Under the pieces are notes generated by a model. It was not told where the DNA came from. It did no database searches and worked only from the letters and a program-made list of their open reading frames with translations. The translations under genes were made by a program, and so were the position numbers. From contig CAJQUW010014309.1 in NCBI GenBank assembly GCA_907163375.1, positions 5,001 to 69,000 of the forward strand: a stretch of DNA of 64,000 bases, in the 5' to 3' direction. The stretch is from Prostheceraeus crozeri (taxonomy: Eukaryota > Platyhelminthes > Polycladida > Euryleptidae). Below are positions 23,101 to 33,100 of the stretch, piece by piece. Every line of letters starts with the position of its first letter. Position 1 is the first letter of the stretch.

Positions 23101-25752
23101 GGGAGACCATACTCCATGGTGAGGTAGGAACCAACAGGATCTTTCCTTGTACTCTGAAATTGTTCCAACATGCTGTGACGCACCTTCTAGTTCGTATTGC
23201 TTCAACACGCCATGGTAGGCGTTCCAAGATTCGCTTCCAGATAATCGTCTCTTCAACTGGTACAACCTCTTCAAGGCGGTGTCATAGTTATTGGGTAAAT
23301 GTGGCGGGTTGCTTTTTAACGGCAGATTGACTTGATAATGTCCACTTATCAGCTCGATCGATTCATTCATCATTCGGTCAGCCTTAACATCGTCGGCAGA
23401 CATGCACTTTGTTCGAATCATACTATCTCCAAATTCCGTGTTGTACAGTTTGTCCAGCTGTTCACTTATAGTTTTGTCAAATTCAGAAACAGCAAAGTTG
23501 ATTCGTCTTTCCCTGGGTTCCGCAATTCGGTCCATCTTGCCACATACAGTCCAACCTAGAGGTGTTTTGATCGCAATTGGATCGTTTGGTCCTCCTTTTC
23601 GAACATCAAGTTGTCGTTCAATCAGCTCATGATGATCCATTCCTATTAGAATCCCTACTTTACCAAACGGAATATGGTGCATCTTCAATTTGGCTAGATG
23701 AGGCCAATCCCTCAATTCTTCAGGTTGCACAAGATTTTCTTCATCTACAGGAATCAATTCAGTTGTGAGAACATCTTCCAACCGATGATACGCTCTCCCT
23801 CCAATTGAGCTGATACTGAACTGGACCCTATCAGTTGTCACTTTTTTCTCACCATTCAATGTTCGAACATTATAATTGCAGGGCAGCGATTTCGATTCAA
23901 TTCCAATTTCTTTGGCCAAACTTTTGAGACACAGTGTGGAATCCGATCCACCATCCATGAACGCGTATGTCTCTACCTCCTTCAAAGGACCCTTGATTCG
24001 AACCGGAACAATCTTGAAGCATACTTTGTCTTTTGTCTGTGTGCTGGAACAGCAGCTGATTTGATTCGATGTAGGATCTGAAGTGAGACTTGATTTATCT
24101 GGCTCTGTCAATTCTTCCCATTTTGTTGCTTCTGTCCTAACAGTAGGATGGTTTGAATTGTGCAGCAGAGTATTGTGAAATTTGCCACAGTTTGGGTGTC
24201 TGCAAGTAAACCGTTTTCTGCAATTCTTGATATTATGCCCTCGCCGTAGGCAGCTCATGCACAGGTTTTGTTTTTTGACTGTTTCCCAGCGCTCGTTTAT
24301 GTTCATCTGCTTGAACTTGGAGCAAGTCCAAATTGCATGTGAGCCTTCACACACAGGACAATGATTCGGCTTAGCACTTGAAGCATCCGAACTCCTTGTA
24401 ACAGCATTCACAACTGCTTTATTCTGATGAGTTTGACTAAACAATTCGTCAGCATAAGGGTTATTTAGGCGACAGCCTGTGTCATGCACAAATTCGACGA
24501 AATGATGAAAACATGCCATCTTCCCTTGACATATCATACTGCCAGCAACCCTGCACCAGCCTTTTTGGAGTTCATTTGATGGCAATTTCTTCATCAGAGA
24601 TTTCAAGAGTTCTTCGTTGTCTAAACGTGAAGTATATTCGGTGCCAAGACTCGACATTGCTCTGTGGCAGCATTGGAGAACACGAGCAAACTCCAACAAG
24701 CTGACGGCATCGGGTTTCCGAACACGGACGTCTTTCAACTTCTTTACATAGGAATTCGCGACCATGTACGGTTGTCCGAAATTCTGGAACAGTGTCTCTT
24801 TTGCCACTTTATAACCGTCGACAGCTGGGAGGTTGACACAGCTTCTAACCGCTTCTTTGGCCTTTCCAGTGCATTGTGCTATCAATCTTGTAAGTCGCAC
24901 GGAGGAATCAGTAACCGTTTTCTCAATGTGATCGGAGAAGCATTTGATAAACTCGGCATATTCCAAAGGGTTTCCATCAAACTTCAACAATTCTATAGGT
25001 GGAAGTGATGATCCTTGACGAATTGTTTCCGCAATCAGACGCCAAGCCTCTATCTGCTCTTCCTGTCTATCAGACACAATCCTACCATCAAATTCTTGTT
25101 CACTCAAACGCTGATCAACTTGCATGCCGATTCTACCCTTTGAGCCCGATGACTCTGTTCGTCTCGTACTGCCGTCCAACATTATCTTCTCTTCTGCAAG
25201 TTTCTTTTTGGTTTCGAGTTCGAGCATCTCTCTTCGCATTCTTATCTCTGCTTCGGCCATGTCAAGTTTATGTTTTTCCTTCAGTGCTTGCATCGATATT
25301 TCGGTTTCCCTCAACTCAATTTCGGCTGAAGAAGAGCCACTTTTTCTTGTGAGACTAACCTTTGATCTAGCAGCGATATGAGTTTCAGCATGATTTGTTT
25401 CCAATCTGGAGAATTCGATTTGTAAACGTAGAATATGGTCTCTGTGATCCTCATACACACCATTGGCTTTATCTATCTCATGCGAGTCATTTTCAACACT
25501 CAAATATTTTTCATGTGAAGCAACAAAGTTAGCAAACGACTTTTCATAAGCATTTAGACAAAGCCTGATCGTAGTAATGGACGAGCCATCAACAAACGTG
25601 TCATCGCAGGCACGCTTCTTTTTTGTTAAGTCGCTCAAATGCCCTGCCCTTGATTGCTTCAACTTTACAATAGGTTCCGTCATAATCAAACTACCACGTC
25701 TTTTAGCACAATTTCGCAAAAAGAAGACAAGATAATTACAGAAAACTGGCAA
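20137..25752 (-). CDS. BEL/Pao Gag-Pol polyprotein
   Basis: One continuous frame of 1,871 codons encodes the whole Gag-Pol. Residues about 95-210 are charged and coiled-coil-like. A DUF1759-type Gag core starts near 250 (PPIELLKFDGNPLEYAEF). Cys/His zinc knuckles lie at about 463-530, and a retropepsin near 597 has FMDGGSDST. The reverse transcriptase carries YVDD near 1014. An RNase H-like start is at about 1190 (HHFSDASEKHGYG). The integrase has a zinc-binding HHCC region at 1500-1535 and core acidic residues in TDMFGPF, YSDNGTNF and GGVWERM (about 1569-1690). The C-terminus resembles DUF5641. Length and order fit BEL/Pao. A start within the first 25 residues (second Met before TEPIVKLKQ) is also plausible. 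Confidence 0.97.
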   Translation of the reverse strand: MPVFCNYLVFFLRNCAKRRGSLIMTEPIVKLKQSRAGHLSDLTKKKRACDDTFVDGSSITTIRLCLNAYEKSFANFVASHEKYLSVENDSHEIDKANGVYEDHRDHILRLQIEFSRLETNHAETHIAARSKVSLTRKSGSSSAEIELRETEISMQALKEKHKLDMAEAEIRMRREMLELETKKKLAEEKIMLDGSTRRTESSGSKGRIGMQVDQRLSEQEFDGRIVSDRQEEQIEAWRLIAETIRQGSSLPPIELLKFDGNPLEYAEFIKCFSDHIEKTVTDSSVRLTRLIAQCTGKAKEAVRSCVNLPAVDGYKVAKETLFQNFGQPYMVANSYVKKLKDVRVRKPDAVSLLEFARVLQCCHRAMSSLGTEYTSRLDNEELLKSLMKKLPSNELQKGWCRVAGSMICQGKMACFHHFVEFVHDTGCRLNNPYADELFSQTHQNKAVVNAVTRSSDASSAKPNHCPVCEGSHAIWTCSKFKQMNINERWETVKKQNLCMSCLRRGHNIKNCRKRFTCRHPNCGKFHNTLLHNSNHPTVRTEATKWEELTEPDKSSLTSDPTSNQISCCSSTQTKDKVCFKIVPVRIKGPLKEVETYAFMDGGSDSTLCLKSLAKEIGIESKSLPCNYNVRTLNGEKKVTTDRVQFSISSIGGRAYHRLEDVLTTELIPVDEENLVQPEELRDWPHLAKLKMHHIPFGKVGILIGMDHHELIERQLDVRKGGPNDPIAIKTPLGWTVCGKMDRIAEPRERRINFAVSEFDKTISEQLDKLYNTEFGDSMIRTKCMSADDVKADRMMNESIELISGHYQVNLPLKSNPPHLPNNYDTALKRLYQLKRRLSGSESWNAYHGVLKQYELEGASQHVGTISEYKERSCWFLPHHGVWSPKKPGVPRVVFDCASKHQGTSINDQLMKGPDNTNTLVGVILRFRVGKIAVTSDIKRMFHQVFVPPEQRKYLRFLWWPDLDPSKLPEIYEMKVHIFGATSSPSICSFALRRTATDNEEEFPKEVVETIKRDFYVDDLVKSFDCEREAVRTCQQVTDIVARAGFKLTKWISNSREVIRSFETAERASTIKDLNMDHDKLPLEKILGIHWDIEADSLTMTGRDVHFPHTRRGVLSSISVIYDPLGIASPILLAGREIHQELCQMKAEWDEKLPEEIEIRWNAWLNGLKTMQVRIPRCFHPHEESKIRRREIHHFSDASEKHGYGTVTYIRFVYESGDVHCSFVYGKSRVKPLRKGITVPRLELTAATVLVSINAMMIPELEDRLHIDSVTYWTDSMIVLHYLRSEEKQLDRFTSNRIGKILDGSDVLQWKYVSSQENPADIASRGTKPDQSDKMDHWLNGPNFLWTHENTWNSQPNILRSSKNVVRVSSIKISTAEFWKRLFERYSSWTALVRTVARIMESVEKWKRYEKSKASNSDRNVSPLTVDLLDKAEKKILSMVQKTLSDRLEQLKQLNVVAIDELLCVGGRLRNANISNSSKHPIILPNEHPITKLLIIDCHIKNCHQGIHYTLSKLRERYWIIRGVSTVKGVLRKCQTCKRLHGRVGEQITSYLPKARVDIKEDYQKYPFVSVGTDMFGPFYVNLGPGTRRKSEVQYKRYGCIFTCMRTRAVHLEMVRDLSSDSFLQAVMRFVARRGCPMEIYSDNGTNFKGASSDIVDAMRKWNHDNVQNQLASAKIRWTFNPPAASHQGGVWERMIRSIRKILNVLILKNTLNEETLRTLFCEVEKILNDRPITRVSSDPDDLEALTPNHLLLLRRNPSSQPIQSPSNKKDLRVKWKYAQSLADQFWLRWTREYLPSLQTSQKWLSRVRNLRKGDLVLISDENSPRGCWKKGLVEEAFEDSEGCVRRVKLRLADGSLVRDIRKLCLLEEEIV

Positions 25753-26099
25753 ACTTTGTAGGACAAGTATCTAGAACTCAAGAGTTAGATTCTAGCTAAT
25801 GACAAGCAGTTAACTAGTGGATAATCAAATAGCTAGGCAAATACAGCGGAATACAGAATATGCTTTAAGTCTACAAAAGGTCTAACACTATAATTTCATA
25901 AGTCAAATAATAGACCTCACCGATATCCGACTGAAATTTGCTGCATGCAACTTGAAATGATCAGAAATCTTTAAAGTATCCACCGTTTCACAATCTGTTC
26001 AGTGTAATCCAGTATCTTCTGTAATCACCATTAATTCGCAGATCAATTGGAAATCCTTCACATCCGTTGAGATTCCATACCATTAACAGATTCCATATA

Positions 26100-26119
26100 C
26101 CAATTTGGAGCGTAGACCA
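26100..26119 (-). other. Candidate primer binding site
   Basis: Eleven bases inside the 5' LTR, the minus strand reads TGGTCTACGCTCC. It begins with the TGG that pairs with a tRNA CCA end. I cannot name the tRNA, so this is tentative. Confidence 0.3.
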
Positions 26120-26130
26120 CGTTGTGATAA

Positions 26131-26414
26131 TGTAGAAAAAGATCTGTTTATGGCAGCAAATGTTGTGTATTTTGCATCTCAATCACAACGGTGCTGATCT
26201 GCGCTAAAAGTCGAGGCTTTTTGATGCTGTACCTCCAGCGCACAAGAGCAAGATATTTGTTGTTATACAATTGAATTCACATACATGTCAATCCCACATA
26301 GTCATAGATAAAAATTTGAAATTATTGTCGGTCAACATAGAACTCTTTCAGAATAGAAATATGAATGATGGGACAACAGAATAACAGGACTTCAGAAGGG
26401 TAGAGATTTCTACA
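26131..26414 (-). repeat. 5' LTR of the BEL/Pao element
   Basis: The partner of 19465-19748; it has the same termini and, by eye, an identical sequence. The transcript promoter is expected here, on the minus strand. Confidence 0.95.
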
Positions 26415-26419
26415 CATAT

Positions 26420-26929
26420 GCAGGCCCTGCATAGAATATGTTATCATCACTGACTGACATAAGTTAGTGCCGTTTTGATCAAAACAACAGTTTATGAAGA
26501 AATGCTTGTAATGGAGAATGACTTCAATTATCGGATTGTCGATAGATTGACCATGGACAGCTAGAATACTATCACCTGGACTGATCGCTGAGGCAATTTA
26601 TCAAATTTCCAATACCACTGGAGGTCTATGATCTAACAATGACAATTTTACATAGCTTCCTATAAATTATTTAGCGACTATGATTTCATCTTACACATAG
26701 ACATCTTTTAAGTTGTAAAATGTCAAAGCAAAGACTGCTATAATCCATAATCATATAAGCAGACTTTCTATGGTATTGCTAATTTCTATGGCTGTAATGC
26801 AATGTTAAAAGCTATGATGATCAAGCCATGGAAATCCATGGACAAATTCTGCTGTGAAATTTTTAATATCAGAAACATTGCTTTGATAACAAACAGAATC
26901 AGTATAACATCGCAGAAATTGTTAACAAG
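26420..26929. other. No gene seen
   Basis: AT-rich DNA between the BEL/Pao element and the THAP relic; nothing recognised. Confidence 0.5.
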
Positions 26930-27942
26930 TGCGTAGCAGTTGGCTGTGATGGCGGTTCTGTCTCATCGAATTTGACTGACAATGCAATTGCTTTCCATCG
27001 ATTCCCGAAAGATCTATGCATTTTAAAGAATTGGTTAAATCGCAAAAATCGGAACGATTTTCCTCACAGTCAGCTATACTCCAATCATTTCGTTGATGGT
27101 GATTTTATAAAGCAGAGAAATGACTCTATTACATCGCGAAATTCTGAGAAAGACTCAACCCCAAAGCGAAGACTGCTGAAATTCCTAGTGGGTTTTTACC
27201 CACTATACCAGACGGTGTTATGACTTACGCGATCGCCGTAGAAAAAATATCAAAGCTTCTTAGTTCCATCACTATCACCGATGAGATGTACGTTGCCTGA
27301 ATGAAAGCCATCACAAAGGAGAGCGAATTTTCACATTTCTTCATCGGGCAAGGCACCGCTCTTTTCTCAGGTGGTCAATCAGAAGGCATTCCTCAAGTCA
27401 TTTATTTGGAATTACAGTAATACCGAATCGTTTATTGAAATATATTGAAAAATATTGACACATAAATGTGGCGACAATGAAAGATTATTTGTGTGGATCT
27501 GATCCTGATTCTGACAAACATCGTAGTGTTGAATTTTGTCGTAAAGCAGTCACTCGATCAAAAATTGCAGCATAAGGAGCGAATTAAAGTTGCTTCTTTA
27601 AAGAAGTACTCGAATTTAATTTTTGACGAGATGCATGAATGTTTCGATGTTAAATCACCTCCATGTGACTAAGACATAGATTATGTATCGAATATGATGA
27701 TATCTAAATTAGATGAAGAGCCTGGATATTCTGGATATTGGGATATTCTGTACTATATTCCGGGTTATCTTGCAAGAAGTGTCGGCAAACAATGCGCAGA
27801 ATACAATCGCCTTCTTGTTTCTGATTCTGAAGCTCCATTTCCACTGTTTGATGCTGTAGATAAAAATGTTACACAATATCAGGATGCAGTCAACAGGGGA
27901 GGATTGCGTGTTGCGAGTCATTCTTGTATTGCATTTCTTTGA
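26930..27942 (+). pseudogene. THAP-domain (P-element-type) transposase relic
   Basis: 26930-27120 encodes a THAP zinc-finger-like module: CVAVGC start, FHRFP, a conserved Trp (LKNW) and LYSNHF near the end. THAP domains use a C2CH zinc site in which the third ligand is normally the Cys of CSxHF; here that position is Tyr, so zinc binding is probably lost. After several stops, 27694-27942 encodes a segment like the C-terminus of P/THAP9-type transposases: YIPGYLARSV, a single Cys where a pair is usual, then NRGGLRVAS. The middle is decayed, with partial open frames around 27480-27680. No terminal inverted repeats were found. A dead DNA transposon gene is the best reading; a domesticated fragment is less likely. 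Confidence 0.7.
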
Positions 27943-28682
27943 AATATTGGTTTATTATTTGTTAAAATGAAAATTTAACTCTGAGATTTTGGCCCTCGAT
28001 ATGCATCGAGATGTATTTTTGTGAAATTTCTAAAACGAATGTATTACTGACGAATTGATAAATAAAGTAATTTCAGGGAATACCTTATGTTGTAAGGGCT
28101 ATGACACTCGGGAGTGTTTTCGTCTGTTTTTTTAACTGTGTAGCAATGAATCTCTACATGGAATCTTCGGAATCTAGCATGAAAGAGGAAAATCACTGCG
28201 AAATAAAAAAGCTGCGTGGTATTTTTCACTTTCTTTATACATCTATCTTTGATAAAGTTTGATGAAGTAGAATTGTTTTTGATTACTTGATTTCTGGTAT
28301 AATAGACCTCTAGTGGTATTGCTTGGATATCTGCGATCAGTCCATAGATTTCTAGCTGTCCATGGTTTTTATTTACAAGCAAGGCCTTTCAGTCGTCATC
28401 GATGGTCATCCTCACTTCAACGAAATGAAGTAATGATCTGCTTACCTTATTTTTTTGGGGCCCGCCATTTCTTAAAGTTTTGTGTCGGTCATTATGTTTA
28501 CCTATTTAATTGTTGTGAGTTCCACGTATTTTTAAAAAAGATGAAATATTTTTAGCTATCCTACAATTTAGGAGAGATGTCTCGACGTGAATATCCTTTA
28601 AAGGATTAGGGCTTTATTGATTCGCAAATGCAAAAGCGTTTATACATATTGATAATGGCATTCTGCTTCTGTCATATTTCAG
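27943..28682. other. No gene seen
   Basis: AT-rich spacer upstream of the first confident host exon. No upstream exon could be supported. Confidence 0.45.
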
Positions 28683-28841
28683 GGGAAGGAAAACTTGTCG
28701 ACGGATGCGCAAATAGCACTGAATGATCGGTTGGCGCATAGGCCTCAAGTAGCTCGACAGAGTTATCAAGCGACGACTTCCCGCCTTGCCGCAGCAGGCA
28801 GCTCTTTGGTGAAGCAAGTTGCGGGTTATGTCGAAAATGAG
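28683..28841 (+). CDS. Host gene exon, phase 0, 53 codons
   Basis: An acceptor (TCATATTTCAG) precedes 159 open bases that end at GAG|GTAATC. The peptide (starting GKENLSTDAQ, ending GYVENE) is polar with an AHRPQVARQSY stretch. That pattern is faintly like the H...A..Y segments near the end of some tyrosine-recombinase-like invertebrate proteins, but this is too weak to name. It shares phase 0 with every following exon, so I place it in the same plus-strand gene as the micro-exon array. The true 5' end is not seen; the exon candidate at 14071 has compatible phase. Confidence 0.55.
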
Positions 28842-28930
28842 GTAATCATTTGAACTGATACGTGACAGGACTCTGAAGACGATCAATCATTAGTAGGTTA
28901 CCCATTGAAAGATTTTTTTACTTCTTACAG

Positions 28931-28978
28931 ATGGAAACTGAAATTGAAGACGGTGACACAATTATACTGAATGATGAA
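28931..28978 (+). CDS. Host gene micro-exon, 16 codons
   Basis: The acceptor TTCTTACAG and donor GAA|GTAAGT bound 48 bases encoding an acidic peptide (METEIEDGDTIILNDE). Size, phase and acidic character match the 51-nt exons downstream, so it is probably a diverged founder-like member of the same series. Confidence 0.6.
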
Positions 28979-29368
28979 GTAAGTTTCCGTTACACGTTGG
29001 TACATAAATGCTGTTGAAATATACCCTAATGTGCCTATACCAGAACGATTACTTTCACTGTTAAAACATAAATTCATAACCAAATGTTCATCGACGGTAA
29101 GCATGTTAGAGGGGTAGCTCGTTTGATCCTCGAAAAATTGCTTTTCTAAGGACAGTCAACTTACCTAGAATTCACTCGATATTCTCTAAAGAACTTGACA
29201 TATGTGCAAGTATAATAGAATACGCAGTTTTCGGGTTCCAGTTATGATGGTTTTTAATTCAAATTGATAGACATATTCCATTATTATAATAACTTACATT
29301 TTCATGTAAAATTCCTGTGTAATATCTGTCTTTCATCTGAACCATTAACTAAAACTCTCCCTTCACAG

Positions 29369-29823
29369 GTGAGGGCATCAATCCTGGAAGAAAGTAATCA
29401 TAAACCAAGCAAAGCTGAGGTAGGTTTACTGTTGTAAGGTATTTTGTATTGTTGTTAACATGCTCATGGTGACTCCAGGATATGTTAACCAAATAGTCTG
29501 CTCTTTTTTTACAGATGGTGGCATCAATCCCGGAAGAACTTGATAGTGAACCAAGCAAAGCTGAGGTAAGTTTACAGTTGTAAAGTATTTTTGTATTGTT
29601 GCCAACATGCTCATAGTAACTCCAGGGTAGGTTAACCAAATAGTCTGCTCTCTTTCACAGATGGTCACATCAATTCCGGAAGAAATTGATAGTGAACCAA
29701 GCAAAGCTGAGGTAAGTTTACAGTTGTAAAGTATTTTTGTATTGTTGCCAACATGCTCATAGTGACTCCAGGGTAGGTTAACCAAATAGTCTGCTCTCTT
29801 TTACAGATGGTGGCATCAATCCC
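29369..29823 (+). CDS. Micro-exon array, left part (four 51-nt exons, last one split)
   Basis: Exons at 29369-29419, 29515-29565, 29661-29711 and the start of a fourth at 29807-29823 are spaced exactly 146 bases apart. Each begins after a (T)nACAG acceptor and ends GAG|GT(A/G)(A/G)GT. They encode variants of the 17-residue repeat MVASIPEELDSEPSKAE; the first is more diverged (VRASILEESNHKPSKAE). All are phase 0, so any number can be spliced in or skipped without changing frame. The introns (95 bases) are as conserved as the exons, meaning the whole exon-intron unit was duplicated. The fourth exon is interrupted by the Polinton. The product's function is unknown; the repeat is acidic and probably unstructured. 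Confidence 0.75.
29818..29823. other. Polinton target site duplication, left copy
   Basis: AATCCC here is repeated at 54667-54672, immediately outside the element's AG...CT ends. Six bases is the length typical for Polintons. The target lies inside a micro-exon. Confidence 0.95.
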
Positions 29824-30131
29824 AGTAGGAAAGTCTAGCCCCTTACCACACCATTTTCACGAAAGGTCATGACCTGCTCTTTCATCGGAGCACACGCCCA
29901 CGCATCGGCGCACGGGGTTGCTAAGAGGACAGGAAACAGAGCACTCGGAGCACACGCCCACGCATCGGCGCACGGGGTTGCTAAGAGGACAGGAAACGGA
30001 GCACACGCCCACGCATCGGCGCACTTGGGTTAAGAGGACGGAGCACCAATCGGAGCACGCGGCGCCGAGCACGTGTGATGAGTCACAGCAGGGTACATAA
30101 GTAAGACGCTGTCAGAGAAAATCATTCTCAT
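29824..30131 (+). repeat. Polinton left terminal inverted repeat
   Basis: Pairs with 54419-54666. It is about 60 bases longer than the right copy because a GC-rich unit (CGGAGCACACGCCCACGCAT onward) is tandemly repeated once more here. It contains a TATA-like GGTACATAAG at 30092-30101 just upstream of PolB. Confidence 0.95.
30092..30101 (+). promoter_or_regulatory. TATA-like box in left TIR, upstream of PolB
   Basis: GGTACATAAG sits about 38 bases before the PolB ATG. The matching position in the right TIR is a canonical GGTATATAAG, so this copy looks like a decayed TATA box. Confidence 0.5.
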
Positions 30132-30138
30132 TCTAACC

Positions 30139-33100
30139 ATGCAGTACGCGTGTGAATTCTGCCGTCAGTCCTTCTCTCGCTTTCAAGACTGTATTGCCCA
30201 TGGAGCAGCGGAGACGGGTCGCAACTATTGTTGGACATGCTGTAAATGGTATGGAGACGAACACGATTGCCGCGCGTTTAATTATGGTGATGACAATGAC
30301 TTGCTGTGTCTGGATTGTGACGGAAGTTTCGACGTGGAGACGTACCATAAGCATGCGTGTGTGGGACGGTGTCGCTACTGTGATGCAGTGGTGAATGCTG
30401 AAGCGGAAGGATGGGATGAGCATTTGTGTCCCTACCTGTTTGAGTTCATGCAAGAGGGCGGTGCAGCTGTGGAAGAAGAACGTATCATGGACGGTCGCGG
30501 GCATAATTATCGATTTACCCCTCCTCAAGCCATGAATGAATGGAAGACATATTTGAATTCAATCTATGCGGACTTGTATCGTGTCATTGTGCAACAACAC
30601 CCCCACGAGGATGTGAAAGTGTTTGTGAGTATGAGTCTCAGGTTTGTCAAGATGGATATGTCGACGGGCGAAGAGGAAGTGAGAGACATCACCACACCCT
30701 CATACATTCACGAAGGTGTCCAAGCACGTAACTTTGATACATGGTTCGGTGACATTGTGTCAAAGATTGAAGAATTTATTGAAGACTTTCAAGAAGACGG
30801 ATCAGGATTTGCGGTGAAGGAAGTGTTGGAGTTACTGGTTCAAACAAGTTCCTTCCCTAATTTTCGCATGGGCGCACCGATTCCTATCCACCGAGATATC
30901 AAGCTCTGCAAAGGCATATGTGTGTTTGATCGCAACAAGTATACATCGCATTGTTTTCAAGACAGTGTCCTCTATGCACTTGCCTACCAAGACAATCGCA
31001 TTCCTCGACGTATTGATTCCCGCACCAAGACATCCAATGACATTTATCAGAATCGACTTCCTGCAGTGCACAAGTTGAATTTGAACCAATATTATCATCT
31101 AGACTTTTCCATGATGACGTCAGAGGGGTTGATGAATACACGGGATATTCAGGAGTTCGAAAAGAAGAACAATGTCATTGTTCGTATCCACGTACATGAC
31201 GGTAAAGGATTTGTGGGCCAATTATACCCGGTCCGTCAAGCTGTGAAGGAGAGCACACGCATCGTTCATCTGGTGATAGTGACGCGGTACGATATGGAGG
31301 ATCAGTCTGGTCATTTTCTTCCCGTGACGGATTTTCAGAAATGTGCTCGCATGTGGTATCGGAACATGAGCCAAACGCTAGTGAAACGTTTTGAAACATG
31401 CGAGTTGTGTAGTTTACGATTCAATTTCTACGAGAAGGGTATAAAGTTTGGAAAGACAAAGGACATGGCGCACAAAGAACGTCTGGAACATCAAGCCAAA
31501 TGCGATGGAGGATTTTTTCAGATGGAAACAACCCCGGAAGATACGAAACCGCACGAATTTATCGACCACGCGAAAACCACTCAACCCCTCGCTGTGATGT
31601 ATGCGGACATTGAGAGCATGATTGATACCGTGTCCAAGAAGCATACGGCAGCGTATGTGGGATCCTATGTGGTGTGGCATCCGGCGCTGGACATGAAAGA
31701 ATCTGTGGTGATCCATAAGGGGGACGAGTGTATTCCTGCCTTTATTACACACATCAGGCAGGTGAGCATGTCTATGTTTAATCACATGGACGAGACGAAG
31801 CGTAACATGACGTTGACGGAGGCTGATATGCGGGACTATGAACAGACAGCTCAATGTAACATGTGCGGATGTGATGTGAAACCTCCGAAGCAAGGTGAAA
31901 AGAATGGGCCTACGACAAAGGTGCGAGACCACGATCATATCACGGGCAAGTATCTGCAAACCCTGTGCAATGCATGTAACCTGCGACGACGTCAATTCCG
32001 GACCACATTAAACATCTTGTTTCACAATTGGAAGGGGCATGACGGTCACCAGGTGATTGTACAAGGGTTTACCAAGCTGGATCACAAGTATAGGATCGAG
32101 CCCATTTATGTGTCAGGAGACAAGACGTTGGGAGTGACCATATTTCTTCCTATGCCATCCAATACCATATATAAACTCCGATTCATCGATTCGTGGCAGT
32201 TTTTGAAAGACTCTCTAAACAATTTGTCGACGACCATCAGTGACTTTCCTCACTCAAATCACATATTGAGCAACGTCTATCCGAATTGTGATCACACATC
32301 TATTCGGAAAGGATATTTTCCCTATACATACTTTGACTGTTGGGATCGTATCCACGAGACTCAATTGCCTGCGAAGGAAGCATTTTACAATGATTTGAGT
32401 GAGAAGGAGCTGGAAGAGGACGAGAATGCTGTGGCACAAAAGGCGTGGACACGAGACGGGGTGCAGCACGTTTGAAGATTATATTCACTATTATTTGACA
32501 GTGGATGTAGCCTTGCTCGCAGACATCTTCGAACACTTTCGAAGTGAAATTCGCGACGTGTCTGCATTGGATCCCATCCACTATTTCGGCACACCTGGCT
32601 TGACCTATTCATTTTTCTTTAAAAAGACACAGGTCAAGTTGGAGAAATTGCGTGAAGTGGATATGTACCGCGTGTTTGAAGCTGGGATTCGTGGAGGGAT
32701 GACATTTGTGAATCAGCACCGCGCTGAAGCAGAAGAAGGTACTCACCTGTTTTATGTAGATGCGAACAATTTATACGGAGCGGCCATGATGGGACCTTTG
32801 CCGAAGGACTGTTTTGCCTGGGTACGACCGGAGGTCTTGGTGGACACCAACGACGAATGGGTGAGACGATACAATGTCAATGGCACCACGGGTCATGTAC
32901 TGTGCGTCGATTTGGAGTATCCCCCCACACGTCCAAGATGCCACGGAAGATTTACCATTGGCTCCTTACCGCGGGGTGGCGAAATGGGAGGACATGTCTC
33001 CCTATATGCAAGACCTATGGCAAGATTTGAACGGGAACCGACCCTTTCACTCAGCCGACAAGTTAATGATGACGCACGAGAATCGCAAAGAGTATGTGGT

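Larger units (their letters stand above)
19465..26414 (-). mobile_element. BEL/Pao LTR retrotransposon, looks whole
   Basis: The 6,950-bp element lies on the minus strand. It has two 284-bp LTRs with TG...CA ends, a purine-rich tract beside the 3' LTR, and one long polyprotein frame. It is flanked by the 5-bp target duplication CATAT (19460-19464 and 26415-26419). The LTRs appear identical by eye over their full length, so the insertion is young. Family assignment rests on the polyprotein: a DUF1759-type Gag, Pao-type reverse transcriptase and integrase, and a DUF5641-like C-terminus. Treated as a fossil; it looks whole. Confidence 0.97.

Noticed and set aside
20919-25381. Many plus and minus frames inside the BEL/Pao element
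   Set aside because: Shadows of the long Gag-Pol frame.
29349-29785. Minus frames over the left part of the array
   Set aside because: Same antisense artefact as on the right side of the Polinton.
29857-30100. Short frames in the left TIR
   Set aside because: Translations of the GC-rich TIR repeats on both strands; not conserved as protein in the right TIR.
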